DNA from: Cymbomonas tetramitiformis
Lineage: Eukaryota > Chlorophyta > Pyramimonadophyceae > Pyramimonadales > Pyramimonadaceae
Direction: 5' to 3'
Assembly (NCBI GenBank): GCA_001247695.2
Contig: LGRX02031231.1
Coordinates: 1 to 34,872, forward strand
Length of the DNA: 34,872 nucleotides
Position numbers and translations under genes: made by a program. Under the pieces are notes generated by a model. The model was not told the origin of the DNA and did no database searches. It saw nothing but the letters and a program-made list of their open reading frames with translations. How positions within the stretch are numbered: the stretch's first letter is position 1; every line of letters begins with the position of its first letter. Positions 8,272 through 15,706 of the stretch are shown here, piece after piece.

Positions 8272-9801
8272 TTAACGTCTTAATTGGTTATTAACCAGCT
8301 GATAAATATGATTATTCTTGTCTACGCAAGACTCGAAATTCAACATCGAATCTATATTGTTGCTTGTGTATGTAATCGGTCCCGGTCCTTTTGACACGTA
8401 TCCGAAACCTACCTGGGTAATTACCGTTACGATTTTACCCGTGTATATCTTCCATTCGTTTGTGATGAAAGGAGCTTCACCATATGTAAATCCATATTTT
8501 TTACCAAGATCAATTAAGCTGTTATTGTAAATAATTCGTAAACTCCAAAGTTCCGCGGTGTACGTTTTCAATTGTTCGACATCTGAAATGCTTTCGGTCG
8601 CCATTCTTTGAAATACTTCCATGATTCCAAAAAGTATAGCATTGATCCTGTGCCCAATGTCTTTTCTGAAATTAAATCTCTTTTCTCTACTTGAAATCAA
8701 TGATTCAAATTTGGTATCATTGATTTCACCTAGCATCCATTTGACTCTTATGTCGTTATGATTGAGGGTATCGTTGATTCTATAGGAGTGTGCACTCATG
8801 TCATGCAATTTTGCAAATATCATATAAGCTCTGTCGATGGGCTTGGCCGTTGGACTCCAATACCGATTTCTTATTTCTTTTGAAATATATTTCCGAAACA
8901 TATTTATTTCATCTATTGCATCTAATTTAGGAATGTATATGTTATCCCATAGCGTTTGAGAAGACGGAAGCCCCCCACAGGGATAATCGTTTGGTTCTCT
9001 TGCAACGATACCTGCTTGTCGTCTCCATTGAAGATATAATGGATTGTGAATGTAACCATTTTCGATTTTACCGGTCTTATAACTAAAAGCCGTATGACAA
9101 TCAGGGCACCACATTTGATCACATCCTTCGGATTTTTGAATTTGCATACCACAACTTGGGCATGCGGTCGTATTATTCAGAATGTATTGAACAGTGTCTC
9201 TGAGGTCTTTATCACACGCGTGACCATCTTCCCATTGAACATTACAGTCTTTACAATACACGTTTTGACATAAACCACAAGATAAAGACATACCAATTCC
9301 TAGTAAAAACCCTTTGCACGGTTCTGATGGACATTTACGACCACTCAGTGCATTATTGTTTGCCTCATCCTCTCCGATATAATTTCCCGTATGAATTTGA
9401 CGTTTCAATGAATCTATCTGTCTATCATATATTCTCATCTGAGCCGATAAATCAGCCTTTTGTTTTTTTATTTCTTTTATTTGATTTTCTGCTTTCCTCT
9501 TTTTCAATTCTCTTTCTGCCAATAATTGAGTTTGTGGTAATTTGTGTGACTCTTTTTTCATCATGACGGAAAGCTTGTGTTTCTTATAAGCACCATTGAC
9601 AAATTGTTTTAAAAACATTAACACCATAAAATCATCATCCCAAGGTGCACTACAATTCATACATTTTGCAGTATCCTCGAGAGATAACAAATATCTTTCA
9701 GTGCATTGCATACACGCGTTGTAATGACAATGAAGACATTCTATAGTCTTTTTGATAGAAGTAGATTCAAGACAGACGTTACATTCAATCTTAGAAGGCA
9801 T
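8272..9801 (-). CDS. RING-IBR-RING type E3 ubiquitin ligase
   Basis: A 509-residue protein. Residues 7-50 form an N-terminal RING-like cysteine cluster (CNVC, C-x2-C, C-x2-C, CMNC). Residues of about 80-135 are a Lys/Glu-rich coiled coil. Residues 157-196 are an in-between-RING cluster (CPSEPC ... CGLC ... CKDC ... C). Residues 214-235 match RING2, CPSCGMQIQKSEGCDQMWC, where the Cys of 'EGC' (C227) is the position of the catalytic thioester cysteine in RBR ligases. The following FSYKTGKIENGYIHNP is typical of viral RBR proteins. The C-terminal half has no recognised domain. It would transfer ubiquitin in the host cytoplasm, presumably to redirect or remove host proteins; the substrate is unknown. 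A TATATATATA stretch and two YACTT-type elements precede the ATG. Confidence 0.85.
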   Translation of the reverse strand: MPSKIECNVCLESTSIKKTIECLHCHYNACMQCTERYLLSLEDTAKCMNCSAPWDDDFMVLMFLKQFVNGAYKKHKLSVMMKKESHKLPQTQLLAERELKKRKAENQIKEIKKQKADLSAQMRIYDRQIDSLKRQIHTGNYIGEDEANNNALSGRKCPSEPCKGFLLGIGMSLSCGLCQNVYCKDCNVQWEDGHACDKDLRDTVQYILNNTTACPSCGMQIQKSEGCDQMWCPDCHTAFSYKTGKIENGYIHNPLYLQWRRQAGIVAREPNDYPCGGLPSSQTLWDNIYIPKLDAIDEINMFRKYISKEIRNRYWSPTAKPIDRAYMIFAKLHDMSAHSYRINDTLNHNDIRVKWMLGEINDTKFESLISSREKRFNFRKDIGHRINAILFGIMEVFQRMATESISDVEQLKTYTAELWSLRIIYNNSLIDLGKKYGFTYGEAPFITNEWKIYTGKIVTVITQVGFGYVSKGPGPITYTSNNIDSMLNFESCVDKNNHIYQLVNNQLRR

Positions 9802-9839
9802 GTTGAATATATATATATTGTTGTAAGTCGCTTGTTCTG

Positions 9840-9874
9840 CTTTAAGTGATACATGTCCTTAAGTGGATTTAAAA
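9840..9874 (-). promoter_or_regulatory. Putative promoter elements upstream of RING-IBR gene
   Basis: On the minus strand this region contains TCACTTAAAG (9849-9840) and a second copy TTTTAAATCCACTTAAGG (9874-9857), 39 and 56 nt before the ATG at 9801. The second copy is partly palindromic. The same core precedes three other accessory genes. Confidence 0.4.
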
Positions 9875-9912
9875 TGCGTATACTAGTTTGATTAATAATA
9901 TGTTTATTACAA

Positions 9913-10080
9913 ATGAAAGATTGCCAAATCGATTCTATAACATTTAATAAATGGTTTACGGCAAACACAAAGGCAGATCCACAATTAAAAAAGGTCATAA
10001 AACGGTTACATCACACAAAGAAATTTCAAACACCTTATTTCAATGTGATAATGTATTTGATCATTTCAAAATTACCATAA
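9913..10080 (+). CDS. Small hypothetical ORF (55 residues)
   Basis: An open frame from ATG at 9913 to TAA at 10080, with a balanced protein-like composition: a Lys-rich helix (ADPQLKKVIKRLHHTKK) followed by a hydrophobic segment (FNVIMYLIISKLP) at the C-terminus. It occupies most of the 9802-10220 gap. I do not recognise it. It may be a small membrane-associated peptide or the degraded end of a larger gene. Coding status is uncertain because the ORF is short. Confidence 0.3.
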   Translation: MKDCQIDSITFNKWFTANTKADPQLKKVIKRLHHTKKFQTPYFNVIMYLIISKLP

Positions 10081-10106
10081 AACCCTAAAAAATGTTTTGA
10101 TACATG

Positions 10107-10180
10107 GTGATTCAAAAGACAATATGATAAATCCGTATTAAACAGATGCCACAAGATAAACATGATTTTGTATTTATAAT
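10107..10180 (+). repeat. Left copy of ~75-bp direct repeat flanking methyltransferase gene
   Basis: The segment from GTGATTCAAAAGACAATATG to TATTTATAAT is repeated, with a few substitutions and a small indel, at 11019-11095 beyond the methyltransferase gene. Its last part is continued by ATGCGTATACTA (10179), which itself recurs at 9874. The repeats bracket one gene, suggesting that the cassette was inserted or duplicated. Confidence 0.7.
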
Positions 10181-10220
10181 GCGTATACTAATTCGATATA
10201 ATTATGCATATATACATTAC

Positions 10221-10940
10221 ATGGAAAAATATACAGATACACAACGTTATTTATACGATAAGTGGGCAAAAAAGGCAAACATTTACTATTCAAGTATAGA
10301 AAACAAAATAAAAATTCAAAAAGATAAAGTAGTTGCATGTTTCAATGGACACAACGATCACAAAGATTATGATGAATATCTTTTTAAAGATATTGAAACA
10401 TCTGATAAAATTGCACTTGATTTTGCATGTGGTCCTGCTCGTAATATTGTGAAATTTAAGAATATATTCAAAAGAATTGATGGAGTTGATATTTCAAAAT
10501 ATAATATTCAAAATGCAAAAAAATATCTAGAGTTACATAATATTCAACTTCCGAACTTATTTGTTTGTAATGGTTATGATTTGTCTGAAATCGGTAATGA
10601 GGTCTATAATGTTATATTTAGTACTATAGCAATGCAACATATATGTGTACACGAAATAAGATTTAATTATTTTAAAGAGTTTTATAGACTGTTGAAGAAT
10701 GAAGGGCATATATGTATTCAAATGGGGTTTGGTACTGATCATCCAACGTCAGTTGAATATTATGCAAATTTTCATGATGCCCATACAACAAATGGTGGAA
10801 TGGATACAAGAATTGAAGATCCAAAACACGTTGAAAATGATTTAAACAAGATTGGGTTTAAAAACTTTCGATATTGGATTAGACCGGTTGGACCAGGTGA
10901 TGTGCATACAAATTGGATATTTTTTCAAGCTCAAAAATAA
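10221..10940 (+). CDS. Class I SAM-dependent methyltransferase
   Basis: A 239-residue protein if started at ATG 10221 (MEKYTDTQRYLYDKW). An earlier in-frame ATG at 10146 would add 25 residues, but that stretch lies within repeat DNA also present in non-coding sequence at 11019-11095, so I prefer the later start. Motif I is IALDFACGPARN, followed by an acidic loop (GVDIS) that would bind the SAM ribose, and by NVIFSTIAMQHI, the family's motif IV region. The fold is the Methyltransf_11/25 type. The C-terminal part (GGMDTRIEDPKHVENDL) has no clear substrate signature. The substrate could be a small molecule, sugar or lipid. The gene sits alone between direct repeats. Confidence 0.75.
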   Translation: MEKYTDTQRYLYDKWAKKANIYYSSIENKIKIQKDKVVACFNGHNDHKDYDEYLFKDIETSDKIALDFACGPARNIVKFKNIFKRIDGVDISKYNIQNAKKYLELHNIQLPNLFVCNGYDLSEIGNEVYNVIFSTIAMQHICVHEIRFNYFKEFYRLLKNEGHICIQMGFGTDHPTSVEYYANFHDAHTTNGGMDTRIEDPKHVENDLNKIGFKNFRYWIRPVGPGDVHTNWIFFQAQK

Positions 10941-11018
10941 ATAAATGGTCATTTACATCATAACGTGTTAATATATAATAATATACTTATTGAAGATGAT
11001 TATGATCAATTTTCAATA

Positions 11019-11095
11019 GCGATTCAAAAGATAATATGATAAATAGTTAAGTATCAAACAGATGTCACAAGATAAACATGAATTGTATTTCTAAT
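11019..11095 (+). repeat. Right copy of ~75-bp direct repeat
   Basis: Matches 10107-10180: GATTCAAAAGATAATATG, then AACAGATGTCACAAGATAAA, then a TATTTCTAAT end. The copy lies in the non-coding space between the methyltransferase and the convergent gene whose stop is at 11095. The rest of 10941-11094 shows no gene. Confidence 0.7.
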
Positions 11096-11574
11096 CAATC
11101 GTCCAATACGATATCAAACACGTTTCTATATTTATCATAAACAAATACATTTACCAATTTCATAAGTGTACTAATCTTAGTTTCTAAATGTTCAACTTTG
11201 TCTTCTAGATAATCAATATATTCGTCTTCAGAAAGATCATCATATTCATCATTCGATATATTCATCTTTGAAATAACATTATGTTTCTTTTGATCTATAA
11301 TGGTTAACAAGCGGTCGGTATTTTCCAACTTCGATCCAATTTCATGTACGTGTAATAATGCACAATGTATATGGTTGTATGCGTTCCTCTGATTAATCAA
11401 AGATTTTATTGAAACCCACTTATCAAAGGCTTCGAAATTAGAATAAACATCTAATATATTATTTGTTTTTAAAAACGAACAAAAATGTTTGAATGTCGCT
11501 ATACTTTTTTTCAAAATTGTTTTTGTATTGTCTTCAATCAAATTAACGGCTTGCTTATATTCAGTTATATTCAT
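11095..11574 (-). CDS. Coiled-coil hypothetical protein
   Basis: A 159-residue mostly helical protein starting MNITEYKQAV. It has an acidic stretch near residues 107-125 (NDEYDDLSEDEYIDYLEDK) leading into a heptad-like segment (VEHLETKISTLMKLV). There are no catalytic or metal motifs. It is divergently transcribed from the gene at 11606. Both start codons lie in the arms of one perfect inverted repeat, so both proteins begin with MNIT. The function is unknown. Confidence 0.6.
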   Translation of the reverse strand: MNITEYKQAVNLIEDNTKTILKKSIATFKHFCSFLKTNNILDVYSNFEAFDKWVSIKSLINQRNAYNHIHCALLHVHEIGSKLENTDRLLTIIDQKKHNVISKMNISNDEYDDLSEDEYIDYLEDKVEHLETKISTLMKLVNVFVYDKYRNVFDIVLDD

Positions 11575-11616
11575 ATAATAATAAAATTATGTATATTATT
11601 ATTATATGAATATAAC
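11564..11616. promoter_or_regulatory. Perfect inverted repeat forming a bidirectional start region
   Basis: 20-bp arms at 11564-11583 and 11597-11616 (GTTATATTCATATAATAATA and its exact complement) surround a 13-nt AT-rich centre. Each arm contains the ATG and first codons (ATGAATATAAC) of one of two divergent genes. The shared AT-rich core is probably a bidirectional promoter; the DNA could also form a cruciform. Confidence 0.7.
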
Positions 11617-12721
11617 ACATCGACATTTGTTGCGTGTAAAAGAAGCAGTTGAATCTGGTAGTATCCAAAACATCGTTGGATCAATAAATGGTAATAGAAA
11701 TCTCTCAATGTGTGATAAACGACAAATTGGTGAAGATATTCACAGATCTTATCCGAGTCTTGAAGAATATTTCACGCAATCTTTTTATACGACATTGCAA
11801 CGTGCTATAAATACCGGTAATGGTAATATGAATGAAAGAACAAAACAAAACTTTAGGAATGCGTTAAATTATGTCGGATTGACTGACATATCTCGACATG
11901 GAGACTCGCGTTATGGTTATTGGGGTAACAATAACCGTTGGCACTTGTATAACAACGAAAATGAAGCGGAAGATGACGAAAATGGGTTCTGGGGTAACAA
12001 TGGTATTTGGTACGTGATAGGAGATACCGATACCGGATATTGGGGAAACAATAACCGTTGGTACTTATACAATAATAACGAAAATGGTTTCTTGGGCAAC
12101 GACGGTGTTTGGTACGTGATAGGAGATACCGATACCGGATATTGGGGCAACAATAACCGTTGGTATTTGTATAATAATAACGAAAATAACGATATGAACG
12201 AAAATAACACAAGACAACTTCAAATGAATGCATTCAATGCAAATGCAATCGCTAGAAGGATCGCGAACAATAACAATAACAACAATGAAGTACAAGTAAC
12301 AGCGGCAGAAAATCTTAATACCGTTTTAGAAAGACGAAGACAAGAAGCTATACAACGTGGTAATGCATTTAATTTCGGAAACAGTAACAATGAAACAGAA
12401 AATCGAAGAAATAGAACTCGTCGTAATGTTGTAAACCTTGCCGCAAATACGAGAACTCGCGGTAATGTCGTAAACCTTGCAAATAGCAATAATAATTCGC
12501 AAAATCTAATAAACTGTGCAGCGAATGCAAGAAGAAACGGTACAGCGAATGCAAGAAGAAACGGTACAGCGAATGCAAGAAGAAACGGTACAGCGAATGC
12601 AAGAAGAAACGGTACAGCGAATGCAGGAAGACGGCTAACATTTGCAGAACGTTATGGTATTAATTTTAGCAGACGTCTTAACGGTATACCGGATCCGGTT
12701 AATGTACACACCAGCAGGTAA
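11606..12721 (+). CDS. Asn/Trp-rich repeat protein
   Basis: A 371-residue protein in three parts. Residues 1-100 are a helical N-terminal domain. Residues of about 102-191 hold aromatic repeats with a 34-residue period, alternating GYWGNNNRWYLYNNNENG and 'GxxGVWYVIGDTDT' segments. The G-Y/F-W ... W-Y pattern recalls the spacing in choline- or glucan-binding repeats, though similarity was not tested. The C-terminal part is Asn/Arg-rich and contains five 'ANARRNGT' units (about 306-340) before a basic tail. There is no signal peptide. Function is unknown: the aromatic repeats could bind carbohydrate, and the Arg-rich tail could bind nucleic acid. It shares a palindromic promoter with the gene at 11095-11574. 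Confidence 0.6.
   Translation: MNITHRHLLRVKEAVESGSIQNIVGSINGNRNLSMCDKRQIGEDIHRSYPSLEEYFTQSFYTTLQRAINTGNGNMNERTKQNFRNALNYVGLTDISRHGDSRYGYWGNNNRWHLYNNENEAEDDENGFWGNNGIWYVIGDTDTGYWGNNNRWYLYNNNENGFLGNDGVWYVIGDTDTGYWGNNNRWYLYNNNENNDMNENNTRQLQMNAFNANAIARRIANNNNNNNEVQVTAAENLNTVLERRRQEAIQRGNAFNFGNSNNETENRRNRTRRNVVNLAANTRTRGNVVNLANSNNNSQNLINCAANARRNGTANARRNGTANARRNGTANARRNGTANAGRRLTFAERYGINFSRRLNGIPDPVNVHTSR
12521..12630 (+). repeat. 24-bp tandem repeat inside the Asn/Trp-rich gene
   Basis: Four exact copies of a 24-bp unit (starting GCGAATGCAAGAAGAAACGG) plus a partial fifth, encoding the 8-residue ANARRNGT repeat. Identity at DNA level points to recent slippage expansion. Confidence 0.85.
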
Positions 12722-12733
12722 CTGGTTTTAGCA

Positions 12734-13501
12734 TTATTTACATGAACGTTTATTATGACCCATTTGTCCACATTTTGAACACTTTGGTTGACTTCTTTTT
12801 TTAGGTTGTGTTGGCGGTGGTTTGTAATTGGCGGTCTTACCATCAGACGAGAATTTAGTTCCGGGTGTATAAGCTTTTTCATCTTCATAAGAGTCACACG
12901 ATGAAGAAGACGATGAAGAAGACGATGATGTATTTCTAGAATCACTTGAACTATCATTTGAATTTCGACAATCATCACATATACTATTCTTGCTATTCTT
13001 TCCACATTTTATACATCTTGTAAGTCTACATTCTCGGCAATGTTTGAAATGTATGATATCTAGTGCTTTACCACACATATTACATTTTGGAACACAATCT
13101 GCACAAAAGTCTGATTTGTTGTTGTTTACAGGCTTGCCACATGTTTTACACATATTCAACAGTCGACAATCAAAACATTCATCAAATTTTATATTAATGT
13201 TCATAACATTGGAACATCGTTTACATTTCTTTTGATTCTTATGCGGTTTATACGATGTACAATATAAACAAATACCGTTACTGTTTAACGAACCTGTCAT
13301 ATTATGTTTACATAACTTGCAAATAGGAGTTCCATAACCGTTTTTTATGTTTTCAAATGCTTCTTGAATTTTTTGAAATTGTTCCGTCGATCCACCCTTG
13401 TCAGGATGAGACTTCAATATTAATTTCTTGTACTTGCATTTGATCTCGTCCATGCATTCATGTCTCGAACAACCGAGAATTTGATAATCTCGAGTAGACA
13501 T
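12734..13501 (-). CDS. J-domain protein with zinc ribbons and C-terminal zinc knuckle
   Basis: A 255-residue protein. Residues 1-58 form a J domain with the Hsp70-activating HPD at 32-34 (SHPDKGGSTEQFQKIQEAFENI). Residues 61-178 contain five consecutive CxxC...CxxC pairs (C61/64-C78/81, 93/96-109/112, 118/121-133/136, 140/143-155/158, 163/166-175/178), likely a chain of zinc ribbons. A poly-Ser linker spans 192-201. The C-terminus is a CCHC knuckle (CSKCGQMGHNKRSC, 241-254). The J domain would recruit host Hsp70, while the zinc modules suggest an RNA, DNA or protein tether. This order is unlike canonical DnaJ, which has four CxxCxGxG repeats. A YACTTAAA element lies 31 nt upstream. It is convergent with the gene ending at 12721. 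Confidence 0.8.
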   Translation of the reverse strand: MSTRDYQILGCSRHECMDEIKCKYKKLILKSHPDKGGSTEQFQKIQEAFENIKNGYGTPICKLCKHNMTGSLNSNGICLYCTSYKPHKNQKKCKRCSNVMNINIKFDECFDCRLLNMCKTCGKPVNNNKSDFCADCVPKCNMCGKALDIIHFKHCRECRLTRCIKCGKNSKNSICDDCRNSNDSSSDSRNTSSSSSSSSSSCDSYEDEKAYTPGTKFSSDGKTANYKPPPTQPKKRSQPKCSKCGQMGHNKRSCK

Positions 13502-13531
13502 ATGTATGTTAGATATCTCTCGTGAGATAGG

Positions 13532-13541
13532 TCTTTAAGTA
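13532..13541 (-). promoter_or_regulatory. Putative promoter element TACTTAAAGA upstream of J-domain gene
   Basis: Located 31 nt before the ATG at 13501. The local sequence (GTCTTTAAGTAGACTTAAAAC on the plus strand, given here only as position 13531-13551) is nearly palindromic. The element overlaps the end of the HNH gene. Confidence 0.4.
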
Positions 13542-13837
13542 GACTTAAAACAGAAACATATACACCAATGCCTCTTAGAAGGTTTGCATATTTCTTTATT
13601 AAATTCGTCAATTGTTTTGGTCCCCATACTCAAGTTACATTGACTACAAAGAGGATATAAATTTGTTATATCATTTTCTCCACCGTCGATCCATGGTTTA
13701 TTATGTCCTATATGCCAAGAATCTAATGCTTCTAAACGATTGTTACACCAAATTACAGAACATTTCCCTGTATATTGTTTACCTATATGATGCTCCCACA
13801 CCTCTTTCCGGATTCTTTTAGGGATCTGAGGTCGCAT
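13535..13837 (-). CDS. HNH endonuclease
   Basis: A 100-residue protein from ATG 13837, one base after the stop of the upstream gene. A longer start at 13897 would overlap that gene, so the shorter form is preferred. Zinc-binding HNH features are C26-x4-C31, the WHIGH motif (H42, H45), DITNLYPLCSQCN with N59, and C64-x2-C67. H45 and the Asn form the expected beta-beta-alpha metal site. The preceding basic helix (RPQIPKRIRKEVWEHH) resembles DNA-contacting leaders of this family. It may be a free-standing homing-type nuclease or serve DNA processing. The C-terminal ten residues are Cys/Trp-rich (HWCICFCF) and unusual. Confidence 0.8.
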   Translation of the reverse strand: MRPQIPKRIRKEVWEHHIGKQYTGKCSVIWCNNRLEALDSWHIGHNKPWIDGGENDITNLYPLCSQCNLSMGTKTIDEFNKEICKPSKRHWCICFCFKST

Positions 13838-13838
13838 A

Positions 13839-14042
13839 CTATACGAAACGTTTGATTGATTTAAATGTTTTATTATAATCGTAATATACGCTTTCAATGT
13901 ATACTCCTACAAATTGAGGAACACATCCGTTCCAGTCATCAGGAGACAATATTGATAGATACTTTTTTGAATCTTTTTCATAGACATGATAGGTATTCCC
14001 ATGTACTTTTTCAAAGGCACACTCAATGTTAGCATATGTCAT
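13839..14042 (-). CDS. Small hypothetical protein
   Basis: A 67-residue protein, not recognised: beta-strand-like with aromatic residues (HVYEKDSKKYLSILSPDDWNGCVPQ; YIESVYYDYNKTF). Its stop is one base from the HNH start, and it begins 10 nt after the end of the preceding gene, suggesting a polycistronic minus-strand unit. No function is assigned. Confidence 0.5.
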   Translation of the reverse strand: MTYANIECAFEKVHGNTYHVYEKDSKKYLSILSPDDWNGCVPQFVGVYIESVYYDYNKTFKSIKRFV

Positions 14043-14052
14043 AATAATATTG

Positions 14053-14601
14053 TTAATATATTTTCATTTCATCTGCAATGGTAGACTCGTCAAGAGTCAA
14101 TATGTATCTCTTTTTGGGCTCTTTTCCTTTATGAGTTTGATTATTATAATCGTTGTCACATTTTATAAAGTATCTACCATATTCACAAAATCTTGCGGGA
14201 TTCAATTGATTCTTCTTGAAGTACATCGCATACGTCACCGTATTGTCGGTATCCGCCAACTCGGACAGTTTATCATTAAACTGTGTCATAACCATGTGTT
14301 CAGTCGGTCCTTTGTTTGTCATGTAAGGTATACAGCTTTCATAGTATACAATCTCCATGGGTATTTTTTCACCCCTGAATTTGTATTTGGTACACGTCAA
14401 CACTTGATCGGCATATTTACACTTCCATATAGTATTGAAGTTGCCTCCATGACAGCTCACAAGTCGCATTCCAAGTTTCTTGTCATAGAAACCACCATAT
14501 TTTATACAATACTTTCTTTTCTGAAGGTGCAAATGAATATTTGCTTCACTGACATTCTTGACCAAAATGTTTTGATACTTGGCAATCTTGTGATCACACA
14601 T
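14053..14601 (-). CDS. Hypothetical protein, start uncertain
   Basis: 182 residues from the first ATG of the frame (14601). The frame remains open upstream to about 14721 without an ATG; a TTG at 14703 would give 216 residues. The longer form either uses a non-standard start or is the remnant of a gene that has lost its 5' end. The protein is basic, with scattered cysteines (KYCIKYGGFYD, SCHGGNFNTIWKCKYADQVLTC) and ends with an EPKKRYILTLDE segment. I see no recognised domain. The 14704-14928 gap upstream shows no further gene. Confidence 0.5.
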   Translation of the reverse strand: MCDHKIAKYQNILVKNVSEANIHLHLQKRKYCIKYGGFYDKKLGMRLVSCHGGNFNTIWKCKYADQVLTCTKYKFRGEKIPMEIVYYESCIPYMTNKGPTEHMVMTQFNDKLSELADTDNTVTYAMYFKKNQLNPARFCEYGRYFIKCDNDYNNQTHKGKEPKKRYILTLDESTIADEMKIY

Positions 14602-14928
14602 GCTCTTATTATCTTTTGTAGTCTTTTGTAATCCTTTGCAGGTATCATTCTGACCTACATGAATGTTGTCTTTATCTGGATTATTATTACCCAATAATCT
14701 CAAGATGAATCTATAATGTCTTTACTCAGAAACGATCACACATATAAACTTATGTTTGATTGATATAGACAAAATTCGTACGTTAAATTAAAATGCCATT
14801 GATAATATATGGTATAAAGATTGATCAAAGCATCATGATCTTGAATAATTACGATACAAACAATTGAAGGTCAGAAGCAAGGTGAATTAGGATAATATGA
14901 ATAGTTTCAAACCATCATTTTAAATGTT

Positions 14929-15630
14929 CTACAGAAGATACATTATTTTTTTTATATTCAAATGTTTCAATTTTGAAAAAACAATCTTTGTCTGTAGTTG
15001 ATTTGCACTTGGTTTTCCAGAATCACCACCCTTTCTTTGAAAAGAAATAATTGGTCCCAATTCGAAAACCGTCCCGGATTGTCGTATTTTAAATACACAC
15101 GATTTAAGATAATTTGCAACATCATTTGTTTTATAACACATCATATTGTGTCGTTTATTGTTTTTATATTCAACACCGCATAATATATTAGGTTTCCATA
15201 TATTTTTATCACCGTAAAAGATCATATTGATTATTTCATCTTTATTTTTGTTTAATACATACATCATATGATTTAGTTCTTCTTTCGAATAATATGTTTC
15301 ATTCCATTTTTTTCTTATATGAGACTTATCAATCATGTTAGTGTTTTGATCGATTGGAAATTCACATACATCTTTCAAAAGATTTTGAATATTTTTCAAA
15401 TCTGTAATTCGATTTGTCCAAGAATCAATTGATCTTCTATCAATCTGACCAAAACAATTTTTCTTGAATTTCTTAACTTGTACATTAATCCCTTTATGAT
15501 TCGTTATATCGGATTTGAAAACTCCTTTTATTTTTTCGAAATAACCAAAAACGTTTGATAATCTTTTATTCAGATCCTCACAAACGAGTTGTTCTTCTTT
15601 GAATCCGTTTTTGGCAACGTCACTGCCCAT
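14929..15630 (-). CDS. Restriction-endonuclease-like protein (PD-(D/E)xK fold candidate)
   Basis: A 233-residue protein. The N-terminus has a Glu-containing helix (KNGFKEEQLVCEDLN) followed by GVFKSD41 and GINVQVK53, which fits the D...(E/Q)xK metal-binding core of PD-(D/E)xK nucleases with Gln in the middle position. Near the C-terminus, GPIISFQRKGGDSGKPSANQLQ (about 192-213) resembles the conserved 'QRKGGD-x-G' segment I associate with several type II restriction enzymes. The expected activity is sequence-specific double-strand cleavage, perhaps of host DNA as in chloroviruses. A possible partner is the adenine methylase at 22701-23366, but they are about 7 kb apart and specificity is unknown. 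A YACTTAAA element lies 25 nt upstream. Confidence 0.6.
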   Translation of the reverse strand: MGSDVAKNGFKEEQLVCEDLNKRLSNVFGYFEKIKGVFKSDITNHKGINVQVKKFKKNCFGQIDRRSIDSWTNRITDLKNIQNLLKDVCEFPIDQNTNMIDKSHIRKKWNETYYSKEELNHMMYVLNKNKDEIINMIFYGDKNIWKPNILCGVEYKNNKRHNMMCYKTNDVANYLKSCVFKIRQSGTVFELGPIISFQRKGGDSGKPSANQLQTKIVFSKLKHLNIKKIMYLL

Positions 15631-15654
15631 CTATTTTGTATGCGTTGTTCATAT

Positions 15655-15664
15655 GTTTAAGTGA
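15655..15664 (-). promoter_or_regulatory. Putative promoter element TCACTTAAAC
   Basis: Located 25 nt before the ATG of the restriction-like gene (15630), in the 76-nt space shared with the divergent gene at 15707. Same core as at 6970, 9840 and 13532. Confidence 0.4.
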
Positions 15665-15706
15665 CATTAATTATTTGAACAGATTTATCATGATAATGAT
15701 ATTATA

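Noticed and set aside
9741..9998. Minus-strand 85-residue ORF over the RING-IBR start
   Set aside because: It overlaps the promoter and the first codons of a clearly assigned gene and has no motif.
7585..10090. TTTAGGG/CCCTAAA words as telomeric repeats
   Set aside because: Only isolated single units (near 7587, 7628, 10082), never in tandem; expected by chance in AT-rich DNA.
14026..14631. Plus-strand ORF of 201 residues with hydrophobic composition
   Set aside because: It lies opposite the minus-strand gene at 14053-14601 and reads like a complement artefact (Leu/Ile/Val/His-rich, no motif).
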